From the NCBI RefSeq assembly GCF_000686845.1, contig NZ_KK366026.1, positions 1 through 64,000 on the forward strand: a stretch of DNA of 64,000 bases, given 5' to 3'. The notes beneath the pieces are model-generated. The model did not search any database. It had not been told where the DNA came from and saw nothing but the letters and a program-made list of their open reading frames with translations. The stretch is from Paenibacillus sp. UNC451MF (GTDB taxonomy: Bacteria; Bacillota; Bacilli; Paenibacillales; NBRC-103111). Made by a program: the position numbers and the translations under genes. Below, piece after piece: positions 7,794-14,153 of the stretch; the stretch's first letter is position 1, and each line of letters opens with the position of its first letter.

Positions 7794-9763
7794 TCTACCT
7801 CCTCCTCTCGCAGTACAACGCCGAATACTCCGGCAAGCTCTTCCTTCAGAAACGGCTCTACGGCCAGATTGAATACCTCAAGTCTCAATCCGTGGCTTTC
7901 CAATCCTTGCACTGCCGATTGCAGCAGATCCAACGGAACCGCTGTGCCGCTTGCAGCAATTTCAAGGCGAAGGGGTTCATTGGCTTCCACCCTGACGTAG
8001 GATGATTCCAGTGCTTGAGCGAGTGAATGCTCGATACCATTCTGCTCATACAGCAGTGCTTGCTGCAGTGCCCTGCGCAATGCGAAGGTCAAGTTCAAGC
8101 CGACGCCGGCAAACCAGCGTGAGTGATGACCTACCCAAGCTACGGGGAAACCGAATAGTTCCTCCCCTAGCCCAATGATTGGTGCGCCTTGTTTCACCGA
8201 CAGAGCTTGAAAATAAAACCGGCAGCGTGTATCGTCTATTCCCTCCAGCTGGACTAGGCGAATGGAGGGCATCTGCTCCTGATGTCGCCGAACCATTTCG
8301 GCAAGCAGCTGTTGATGCAATCCCCGCCCTACAGCTTCAGCTACCGTTTCGCCTGCTCCGATACTAACCTGATGGCTCGTTTTGCCAATGTTATTTTCTT
8401 CATCAAGCCGAACTGTCCATCTCTCAAGAAGATGCTCCGCCAACCGGGCTGCATATGCTTCCAAACCGGCTAACCCGGCTTCCCGCCTCGCCTCCTCATG
8501 CGTTAAGCCCGAACCTATCATTTCAGGGAGCAGCTCTGCAGGTCCTTCCGTTAATGGATCGACGGCCTGAACACAGCATTGAGCCAGCGGAAGCTGAATA
8601 AGCTCTTCTTCCTCCCACTTGTGCAAAATACCGGTATGTGAAGAAGTCAATCCGCTGAGATGGGACATCAATCGACTGTCCTCCTGCTCTAGGCTATCGT
8701 CTTGATCCAACGGGAGCTTTACTGCACCAGCTCCTTGCTCTAACATCGCCTCAGTCGCCAAAGGGTGTGGCCAATAGGAATGCCAGCGTCCTTCCAGGGT
8801 TTCTAAGTTCAACAAGTATAGCTGGCCGTTTCGCCCGGTCGGAGATACTCCTGTTATTTTTTTGAATAGCTCAAATACGAGCACGTTCACCAGCAGCGCC
8901 CCTGCCGTTGTGGAGAAAGCCTGTTGATCGTTCTTATTGCCCAGCACAGTAGAATGAATTCTACGCCAGGCTGACTCCCACCCGCCTTCAAGCTCAGGAT
9001 GGACGAGCGGGCCTGCAATACCCGTTTGCTGAACCATCATGGCGGGAGCAAACCATTTACCCTCTCTTCGGCAAGCCTCATGTATTGTCTTAAGCTCCTG
9101 AACGTCCTCCTCTCTGGATACGTAAGCGACAATGTCATAGGATTGAAGCGTTTCTCGCCAGAAATCCGTCTCTCCCTCCGGCTGAGATAACTCCATAACT
9201 TCAAGTGCCACCTCGGAATCGTTCTGGAGGGCATGCCCGGCTAGCTCCATCAATCTTTCTCGATCTGTAGGCTCTGTTGTTGTTAGCAGCACATGAAGCT
9301 TAGGTAAGCCTGATTCCAGCAGAGCGGCCAATAGCGAGACCATCAATGGCCCTGAACCGACCGCTAGCAGCCGGGTTCCACGATAGCTTTGAAACCGATA
9401 ACCTCCCGAATGACCGAGCTGATCTAAAAATTCGATCTGCGAAGCGTACCTGAGGGCTACAGCTTCAGGCAATTCATGGGGAAGATCCGTGCTTACATCC
9501 CGAACGAAGCCGTTGTCATACAACACTTGCGCAATATCGTACATTTGTTTCATGTAGGCATCAGGCAGCCCATCACTTAATTCGTCCATCGTATATTCGC
9601 CGTTGAACACCGGGAGCAGCCGCTCAACCCACTGATCGATCATATTGCCCTCTATGCGAAATGAGCTCACATTGTTGCGAAAATACACACTGCCTTGGGG
9701 CTCAGGAAGAAAAAAAGTGTCCCTCTTCACTTTGAGACGCATTGAAGGATGAATTTGACTCAT
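7790..9763 (-). CDS. thiazole-containing bacteriocin maturation protein (RRE plus ThiF-like)
   Basis: A 657-residue protein matching the 'putative thiazole-containing bacteriocin maturation protein' family found with heterocycloanthracin. Residues 1-90 have the look of a RiPP recognition element: GSVYFRNNVSSFRIEG, WVERLLPVFNGEYTM and VLYDNGFVRDVS. Residues about 115-330 form a ThiF/E1-like Rossmann region starting at TRLLAVGSGPLM; the rest is family-specific with no other domain recognised. It probably binds the leader peptide of the precursor and presents it to the YcaO enzyme. AAGGAGGGATAGT places the start at ATG 9763; an upstream in-frame ATG has no such site. It is the first enzyme gene after the precursor, and its stop overlaps the next gene. 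Confidence 0.9.
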   Translation of the reverse strand: MSQIHPSMRLKVKRDTFFLPEPQGSVYFRNNVSSFRIEGNMIDQWVERLLPVFNGEYTMDELSDGLPDAYMKQMYDIAQVLYDNGFVRDVSTDLPHELPEAVALRYASQIEFLDQLGHSGGYRFQSYRGTRLLAVGSGPLMVSLLAALLESGLPKLHVLLTTTEPTDRERLMELAGHALQNDSEVALEVMELSQPEGETDFWRETLQSYDIVAYVSREEDVQELKTIHEACRREGKWFAPAMMVQQTGIAGPLVHPELEGGWESAWRRIHSTVLGNKNDQQAFSTTAGALLVNVLVFELFKKITGVSPTGRNGQLYLLNLETLEGRWHSYWPHPLATEAMLEQGAGAVKLPLDQDDSLEQEDSRLMSHLSGLTSSHTGILHKWEEEELIQLPLAQCCVQAVDPLTEGPAELLPEMIGSGLTHEEARREAGLAGLEAYAARLAEHLLERWTVRLDEENNIGKTSHQVSIGAGETVAEAVGRGLHQQLLAEMVRRHQEQMPSIRLVQLEGIDDTRCRFYFQALSVKQGAPIIGLGEELFGFPVAWVGHHSRWFAGVGLNLTFALRRALQQALLYEQNGIEHSLAQALESSYVRVEANEPLRLEIAASGTAVPLDLLQSAVQGLESHGLRLEVFNLAVEPFLKEELAGVFGVVLREEEVE

Positions 9764-9860
9764 ACTATCCCTCCTTTGCACTTGGTTTTGCTCCGTATGC
9801 ATTACAAATTATTTTATGTATGCCTAGTTGTCCTTCATGTCACGTGAAAATGCCGGAAGA

Positions 9861-9904
9861 AGCAGAAAAGCCCCTGCATTCAAATGAATGTAAGGGCTTT
9901 TGCT
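9861..9904 (-). terminator. internal hairpin between TOMM precursor and enzyme genes
   Basis: On the minus strand AGCA-AAAGCCC pairs with GGGGCTTTT-CTGCT around an inner CATTC/GAATG stem, leaving a U-rich 3' side. It sits between the precursor stop (9994) and the first enzyme start (9763). A leaky terminator or processing stem here would yield much more precursor than enzyme transcript, as is usual in RiPP operons. Confidence 0.55.
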
Positions 9905-9993
9905 GCGGAGCATTCGGTTCCTTTCATTATGCAGCCATGGGCGTACCGGTATGGCAGCGCCTTTTGGCGGTTAGCTTAATCGGAGACTTGCTC

Positions 9994-10293
9994 TTAACGA
10001 TGTCCTTGACCACCGCCATGATGGCAGTTATGACAGTTGTGGCAGTTGTGGCAATTATGATGACAGTTATGGCAGTTGTGGCAGTTGTGGCAGTGGTGGC
10101 AATTATGACAGTTATGGCAGTTATGACAATTGTGGCAGTTGTGACAGTTAAAACAGTTATGGCAATTAAAACAGTTATGACAATTTAAAAATGTACGATC
10201 GCTTTGTTGGTCCGTTACCTTCCAGGAATTCACCTCTCCGGCTTTCAAATCGGAAACATTCAGCTTTTGTAAATCCTTTTTAAAATCACCCAT
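9994..10293 (-). CDS. TOMM precursor peptide with Cys-His-Asn repeat core
   Basis: A 99-residue peptide. Residues 1-36 form a leader-like segment beginning MGDFKKDLQKLNVSDLKAGE, recalling heterocycloanthracin/sonorensin leaders (this comparison is from memory). Residues 37-92 are a near-perfect three-residue repeat with 18 Cys, mostly N-C-H with three Phe or extra-His variants, and the tail is GGGQGHR. There is no Ser or Thr in the repeat, so only Cys can be cyclised. AGGCGGAGG lies nine bases before the ATG at 10293. The adjoining RRE/ThiF, YcaO and SagB genes on the same strand support the role. Known relatives have Cys-Xaa-Xaa cores rich in Gly; the His/Asn core is the oddity. The mature structure and activity are unknown. 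Confidence 0.88.
   Translation of the reverse strand: MGDFKKDLQKLNVSDLKAGEVNSWKVTDQQSDRTFLNCHNCFNCHNCFNCHNCHNCHNCHNCHNCHHCHNCHNCHNCHHNCHNCHNCHNCHHGGGQGHR
10018..10185 (-). repeat. 9-bp tandem repeat encoding (Asn-Cys-His)n
   Basis: Eighteen consecutive units of nine bases (minus-strand type AACTGCCAC/AACTGCCAT with synonymous changes) encode the precursor core. Codons vary between TGC and TGT and between CAC and CAT, so the amino-acid pattern is held more strictly than the DNA, which argues for selection on the peptide. The array could gain or lose units by slippage. Confidence 0.9.
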
Positions 10294-10490
10294 GTATATC
10301 ATCCTCCGCCTAGTTAATTATGCTGGCAGGATATACCGATACAGACCTTTATGCCTGCTCCATGTTCCGCCAACGTCATGAATACCCCATGACAACATAT
10401 GTAACGGATTCCGCTCTTGTTACTGATTTGGACACCTAATTTTTATGGTATAAGCCTACAGTGGTTAGACGTAATTGTTCTTGCAAACAA

Positions 10491-10529
10491 AAAAAGCCTG
10501 TCTGCGGGAATGCCGCTGACAGGCTTTTT
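10491..10529 (-). terminator. terminator of the Gly/His-rich gene
   Basis: AAAAAGCCTGTC-GCGG...CCGC-GACAGGCTTTTT makes a strong stem with one T/T mismatch. On the minus strand it ends in a T run (TTTTTTTG), about 175 bases beyond the stop at 10704. It insulates that gene from the TOMM precursor, whose promoter must lie between about 10300 and 10490. Confidence 0.85.
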
Positions 10530-10703
10530 CGACCGGTGCTTCCGGATTATTGATATTAGATTACCATATTACGCATCTATCGTCTACCATTATTTGCTAG
10601 TGACTTCTTTATAAAATCATTCTCCAAAGCCGATACTGGCTAAGTATCCCCTTTAACCCAGAAGGATTACCCAATCGGCAGCCGCGGTGCATACAACAGC
10701 AGC

Positions 10704-11351
10704 CTAAGATTTTTTGCTGCGGCTTTGCCCTGATCTGTGGCCGCCCTGACCTTGTCCGTGACCGCCCTGGCTTCCACCGTGACCTCCTTGACCTCCCCAG
10801 TGGCCTCCTTGTCCGCCACCATGTCCGCCGTGGCCTCCACCATGTCCGCCTTGGCCTCCCCAGTGGCCTCCTTGTCCTCCGCCATGTCCGCCGTGGCCTC
10901 CACCGTGACCTCCACCGTGACCTCCACCGTGACCCCCACCGTGGCCTCCATGTCCGCCTTGGCCTCCCCAGTGGCCTCCACCGTGACCTCCATGTCCGCC
11001 TTGACCTCCCCAGTGGCCTCCACCGTGACCTCCATGTCCACCATGGCCTCCCCAGTGGCCTCCGCCTTGACCCGGCCACATGCCGCCCCCGCCTTGACCC
11101 GGCCACATGCCGCCCCCGCCTTGACCCGGCCACATGCCGCCTCCGCCTTGACCCGGCCACATGCCGCCCCCGCCTTGACCCGGCCACATGCCGCCTCCGC
11201 CTTGACCCGGCCACATGCCGCCTCCGCCTTGACCTGGCCACATGCCGCCTCCGCCTTGACCTGGCATCATGCCACCTCCGCCTTGGCCTGGCCACATGCC
11301 GCTACCTTCTTGACCTGGCCACATTTGGAAAGAGCGTTTATTTTTACTCAT
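10704..11351 (-). CDS. Gly/His/Trp-rich tandem-repeat protein, function unknown
   Basis: A 215-residue protein with no recognisable enzyme domain. After MSKNKRSFQ come about nine units of a nine-residue repeat of the type MWPGQGGGG (to about residue 95), then units of the type HWGGQGGHGGHGGG that make the C-terminal half rich in His and Gly, ending in SRSKKS. There is no Cys, signal peptide or membrane segment. GAGAGGGATGGGATGAT precedes the ATG. Several frames stay open across the repeat; this one is chosen for its ribosome binding site and coherent repeat. A sigma-K-like -10 upstream and the composition suggest a spore-coat or metal-binding protein. It lies upstream of the TOMM precursor on the same strand, but a link is only inferred. 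Confidence 0.7.
   Translation of the reverse strand: MSKNKRSFQMWPGQEGSGMWPGQGGGGMMPGQGGGGMWPGQGGGGMWPGQGGGGMWPGQGGGGMWPGQGGGGMWPGQGGGGMWPGQGGGGMWPGQGGGHWGGHGGHGGHGGGHWGGQGGHGGHGGGHWGGQGGHGGHGGGHGGGHGGGHGGGHGGHGGGQGGHWGGQGGHGGGHGGHGGGQGGHWGGQGGHGGSQGGHGQGQGGHRSGQSRSKKS
10770..11335 (-). repeat. two blocks of coding tandem repeats (27-bp and about 42-bp units)
   Basis: From about 11060 to 11335 a 27-bp unit recurs almost identically, encoding MWPGQGGGG; from about 10770 to 11060 degenerate units encode HWGGQGGHGGHGGG-like sequence. The near identity of the 27-bp units points to recent expansion or gene conversion. Confidence 0.85.
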
Positions 11352-11388
11352 ATCATCCCATCCCTCTCTTTTTCCTCGTAGTTCACAT

Positions 11389-11397
11389 TAGACTATG
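11389..11397 (-). promoter_or_regulatory. possible sigma-K -10 element
   Basis: CATAGTCTA on the minus strand matches the sigma-K -10 pattern CATANNNTA, 38 bases upstream of the Gly/His-rich start codon. The expected AC at -35 is not clearly present, so this is only suggestive of mother-cell expression. Confidence 0.3.
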
Positions 11398-11488
11398 TCG
11401 GAAAATGAAAAATGGATGCTTGCCATCCAAGGATAGGCTTCATTTTAGGCATATGACAGAATAAAAATTCTATCTTGCGAGATTCATT

Positions 11489-12508
11489 TTAATAGGCTCT
11501 CTCGTACTGTTTGGGCGCTGAAATCTGTCCGGATACAGCTTGAATGGCATGTGTCGCCCAATAGGGGTCGCGAAGCATTCCACGGGCCACAGCTACAAGA
11601 TCTGCCTCTTCGTTGGCAACCGTCGCTTCTGCCAATTTGGCGTCATCCAACAGACCAACAGCTATAACAGGAACATCGAGTGCTTGCTTGACAGCCCTTG
11701 CAAACGGCACTTGATATCCCGGATGGTTACCCGGCTTTCTTGTACCTACAGGACCTTCACCGCCGCTGCTCACATGGAGTATATCAACTCCGGCTTCTTT
11801 ATATCGCCTGCTTATTTCAATGCCATGTTCAAGGTCGTACCCGCCATCCATGTATTCTACTGCGGAGATTCTTAAAATGAGCGGCATGTGCTCCGGCATA
11901 ACGCTTTTGACCGCTTGAATCACTTCAACGCCGAACAGCGCCAAATCTTGACCGTATTCATCCTCGCGATTATTGATCGCTGGAGAATGAAACTGATGAA
12001 TCAAATATCCATGAGCCCCGTGAAGCTCAATCGTATCGACACCAGCTTCAATAGCTCTGATGGCCGCATCCTTGAATTTGACTACCATTTGTTTCACTTC
12101 CTCGGTAGAAAGGGCGCGCGGCTTCTTGAATTCCGGACTGACCGGAATGTCGGAAGGTCCCACAGGTACCTTCGCATCTTCTGCCTTACGGCCTGCATGA
12201 GCTATTTGAATGGCGACTTTTGCACCATATTTGTGTACCTCAGAAATAATTCGCTTGAATGCAGGGATTTGTTCATCCGACCATAATCCCAGATCATAGT
12301 CGGTGATACGTCCATCCGGCTCAACGTCCGTCATTTCCATAATGATTAATCCGGCTCCGCCGACCGCTCTGGATACGTAGTGAACAAAATGCCAATCAGT
12401 CGGTTTGCCGTCTTTTGACTCTACCGAATATTGACACATCGGCGGCATCACGATCCGATTTTTTAAATTCAAGCTTTTCAATGTAAATTCCGAAGATAAA
12501 TGAGCCAT
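11489..12508 (-). CDS. namA: NADPH dehydrogenase NamA (YqjM-type old yellow enzyme)
   Basis: An FMN-dependent ene-reductase that reduces activated C=C bonds of unsaturated aldehydes, ketones and nitro compounds with NADPH, probably in electrophile detoxification. The 339 residues match YqjM length. MPPMCQYS near residue 22 holds the Cys and Tyr characteristic of the YqjM class, IQIAHAGRKAE and ELHGAHGYLIHQF hold the His and Tyr contacts to substrate, and the barrel end VAVARGMLRDPYW is conserved. AAGGAGAGAACCCT precedes the ATG. It is divergent from an HxlR regulator that is the likely controller. Confidence 0.95.
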   Translation of the reverse strand: MAHLSSEFTLKSLNLKNRIVMPPMCQYSVESKDGKPTDWHFVHYVSRAVGGAGLIIMEMTDVEPDGRITDYDLGLWSDEQIPAFKRIISEVHKYGAKVAIQIAHAGRKAEDAKVPVGPSDIPVSPEFKKPRALSTEEVKQMVVKFKDAAIRAIEAGVDTIELHGAHGYLIHQFHSPAINNREDEYGQDLALFGVEVIQAVKSVMPEHMPLILRISAVEYMDGGYDLEHGIEISRRYKEAGVDILHVSSGGEGPVGTRKPGNHPGYQVPFARAVKQALDVPVIAVGLLDDAKLAEATVANEEADLVAVARGMLRDPYWATHAIQAVSGQISAPKQYERAY

Positions 12509-12598
12509 AGGGTTCTCTCCTTATATTTGAATTTCATTATTTTGCTGTTACCTTACCCACGATTATTATATACAGACAGACTTTATTTATGGAAGTAG

Positions 12599-12612
12599 TG
12601 ATAATATTATCA
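12599..12612. promoter_or_regulatory. palindrome TGATAATATTATCA in the namA/hxlR intergenic region
   Basis: A perfect 14-bp palindrome lies centrally in the 175-bp divergent intergenic region, a sensible place for the dimeric HxlR-family protein to control both genes. Nothing else in the sequence identifies the binding protein. Confidence 0.45.
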
Positions 12613-12683
12613 TATAGTTTCTCAAAAGTTAGTTTTGTGCTATATTAGGCTTAATTCATCCTAGAGCAAAGGAAAGATGTGCT

Positions 12684-13022
12684 GTGAGTTCCCATGAGCC
12701 GCTTATATTAACGAAAGGCTTACCTGATGAAGTATGCCCCATCGCCAAAGTGATAGATATGATCGGAACCAAATGGACTTTTTTAATCCTTCGGGATTTG
12801 CTTATTGAAGGAACGATGCGGTTTAGCGATTTGCTAAGATGCTTGGATGGCATCAGCCCAAAGACACTTTCCTTACGGCTGAAAGAGCTGGAGGACCATG
12901 GCATCTTAACCCGCACCGTGTACCCTGAGGTTCCCCCAAGAGTAGAATACACATTAACGGAAAAAGGTAAACAGCTGGAGGGCGTATTTATCGAGCTGAA
13001 ACGATTCGGGCTTACGCTGTAG
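12684..13022 (+). CDS. HxlR family winged-helix transcriptional regulator
   Basis: A 112-residue DNA-binding protein of the HxlR/YodB family. The family core is evident: CPIAKVIDMIGTKWTFLILRDL near residues 19-38, with Cys19 at the position used by thiol-sensing members such as YodB, then FSDLLRCLDGISPKTLSLRLKELEDHGI as the recognition region and a PPRVEYTLTEKG wing. With only one Cys in the N-terminal region, redox or electrophile sensing is plausible. The start is GTG at 12684 behind AAAGGAAAG. Divergent from namA, which suggests it responds to electrophiles handled by NamA. Confidence 0.9.
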   Translation: MSSHEPLILTKGLPDEVCPIAKVIDMIGTKWTFLILRDLLIEGTMRFSDLLRCLDGISPKTLSLRLKELEDHGILTRTVYPEVPPRVEYTLTEKGKQLEGVFIELKRFGLTL

Positions 13023-13333
13023 TGTAAGATGAATTATTAAAAACACGTTGACAATGGCATCGGAAAAACATAGATTGCCCGATCACCCAACATTTTTATC
13101 CAACAAGACCTTCCCGCACCGAGTGCGAAGAACGGTCTTTTTTTATTTTGCATCATGAAAAATTAATCCTATAAAGATCAAAAGTCCTGAGTTATTTTTT
13201 CCATTTTTTGGTCATCAGAAAATCAAATAGATGTCTCTTCGCTGTTCCTTGATAGCCTAAAAAACCCAGATAAATCAACGGTTTTCAGTATTTTCATGTG
13301 AATCAAACGACCAAAAACTGCATAATTCCTGAA
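13023..13333. other. non-coding gap holding only the hxlR terminator
   Basis: The first part of the roughly 600-bp gap before the NEAT genes contains the terminator at 13105-13146 and AT-rich sequence. I see no open frame with a ribosome binding site and no structured RNA I recognise. Confidence 0.5.
13105..13146 (+). terminator. terminator of the HxlR gene
   Basis: AAGACC...CGCAC-CGA-GTGCG...GGTCTT forms a two-part stem followed by TTTTTTATTTT, about 80 bases beyond the hxlR-type stop codon. Confidence 0.75.
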
Positions 13334-13361
13334 TTGACAAAATTTAGTTTCCAAATATAAG
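13334..13361 (+). promoter_or_regulatory. possible sigma-A promoter upstream of the Fur box
   Basis: TTGACA (13334-13339) and TATAAG (13356-13361) are 16 bases apart. A transcript from here would run through the Fur site at 13466 into the NEAT genes. Confidence 0.4.
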
Positions 13362-13463
13362 ATAAGTGTGTCGATAGTTGGTGCACACATTATCGGCATT
13401 CTGAAGAAGGGGTACTGTTAACCAACAGCTACCTTGGGCCGCAGATTTTTTTTAACAACACGA

Positions 13464-13491
13464 TTGATAATGATTATCATTATCGTATAGC
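13464..13491 (+). promoter_or_regulatory. Fur box overlapping a promoter
   Basis: GATAATGATTATCATTATC (13466-13484) matches the 19-bp Fur consensus at 18 positions. It lies between a possible -35 TTGATA (13464-13469) and -10 TATAGC (13486-13491), 16 bases apart, so bound Fur would block RNA polymerase. It predicts iron-repressed expression of the two NEAT-domain genes downstream, with a 5' leader of about 140 bases. Confidence 0.88.
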
Positions 13492-13639
13492 TCGGCTTTC
13501 TGTGGCATCCAATTTACTTTGAGGGGAGGAATGAGAACCACATCGTCTTGTCCCGTGTAAAACAGTTGCTTTAAGTCATATTCATGGTTTCACAGAAGTA
13601 CAACCCTAATTATACCTATCCTAAGGAGTGTGTTTATTC

Positions 13640-14044
13640 ATGAAATTATCATTCAAAAAATCGTTTTCCATGATGCTTTTGGTGTTTATGCTTGCTCTTG
13701 CTTTCGCAATTCCAGCTTCCGCTGCCAGCCAATCCTATGAATTCTATTACAATGGCAGCGCGACTTCTCCTTATAATGCTCACGTGAATCCGTTCATTGT
13801 TGGCCCTGCTGACGTAACTGGCACTTCCGTTACAATTACATTGGACGACGAATATTATGGCTACCTGCAAGCTGACAATGGTTCCGGTACCTTCGTAACT
13901 GCTACGCAAGGTCTGGATGCAAACGGCGATACAACGTTCACTTTCACTAACTCCAACCCATCCAACGATATTAATGTAAAACTATTTGTTGAAGTTCCTG
14001 GCCAACACTCCGCTCTTTATCCTTTAACTATTCACTGGAACTAA
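13640..14044 (+). CDS. small secreted single-NEAT-domain protein (hemophore-like)
   Basis: A 134-residue protein with a signal peptide (KKSFSMMLLVFMLALAFA, cleavage near ASA-A) and one domain of about 105 residues with NEAT-like features: NPFIVGPADVTGTSVTITL at the N-terminal strands and LFVEVPGQHSALYPLTIHW at the end. The end corresponds to the haem-binding YxxxY strand of NEAT domains, here HSALY, so the first Tyr is His. No anchor is seen, so it is probably released and could carry haem to the surface protein encoded next. ATG at 13640 follows AAGGAG by 11 bases. It is first behind the Fur box. The NEAT assignment is by pattern only. Confidence 0.7.
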   Translation: MKLSFKKSFSMMLLVFMLALAFAIPASAASQSYEFYYNGSATSPYNAHVNPFIVGPADVTGTSVTITLDDEYYGYLQADNGSGTFVTATQGLDANGDTTFTFTNSNPSNDINVKLFVEVPGQHSALYPLTIHWN

Positions 14045-14079
14045 TCGTTTAGCTTAACCCAATAAAATTATTGCCCTAG

Positions 14080-14114
14080 CGAAAAGTGGTCTTACCAGAC
14101 TGCTTTTCGTTTTG
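14080..14114 (+). terminator. hairpin between the two NEAT genes
   Basis: CGAAAAGTGGTCT-TACC-AGACTGCTTTTCG with two wobble pairs is followed by TTTTGG, about 35 bases after the small NEAT gene. It is probably a partial terminator that allows more of the secreted protein than of the large surface protein. Confidence 0.6.
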
Positions 14115-14153
14115 GCATTTGGTCCAGGACCGAGAAGAAGGAGTGTACATAAA

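Noticed and set aside
9742-10188. A 148-codon plus-strand frame that looks like a Val/Ala/Met-rich membrane protein
   Set aside because: It is the antisense of the Cys-His-Asn repeat. It has no ribosome binding site, and its hydrophobic pattern is forced by the 9-bp repeat.
10012-11335. Regular repeats resembling a CRISPR array
   Set aside because: The units are contiguous, coding and lack unique spacers, and no cas genes are present.
10609-11381. Long frames in other phases across the Gly/His repeat, Arg-rich or Ala/Ser/Thr-rich
   Set aside because: Repeat units whose length is a multiple of three keep several frames open. Only the 10704-11351 frame has a good ribosome binding site and coherent ends.
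13528-13560. A nine-codon frame in the leader of the NEAT gene (ATG near 13530)
   Set aside because: The GGAGG lies one base from the ATG, too close for initiation, and nothing else supports it.
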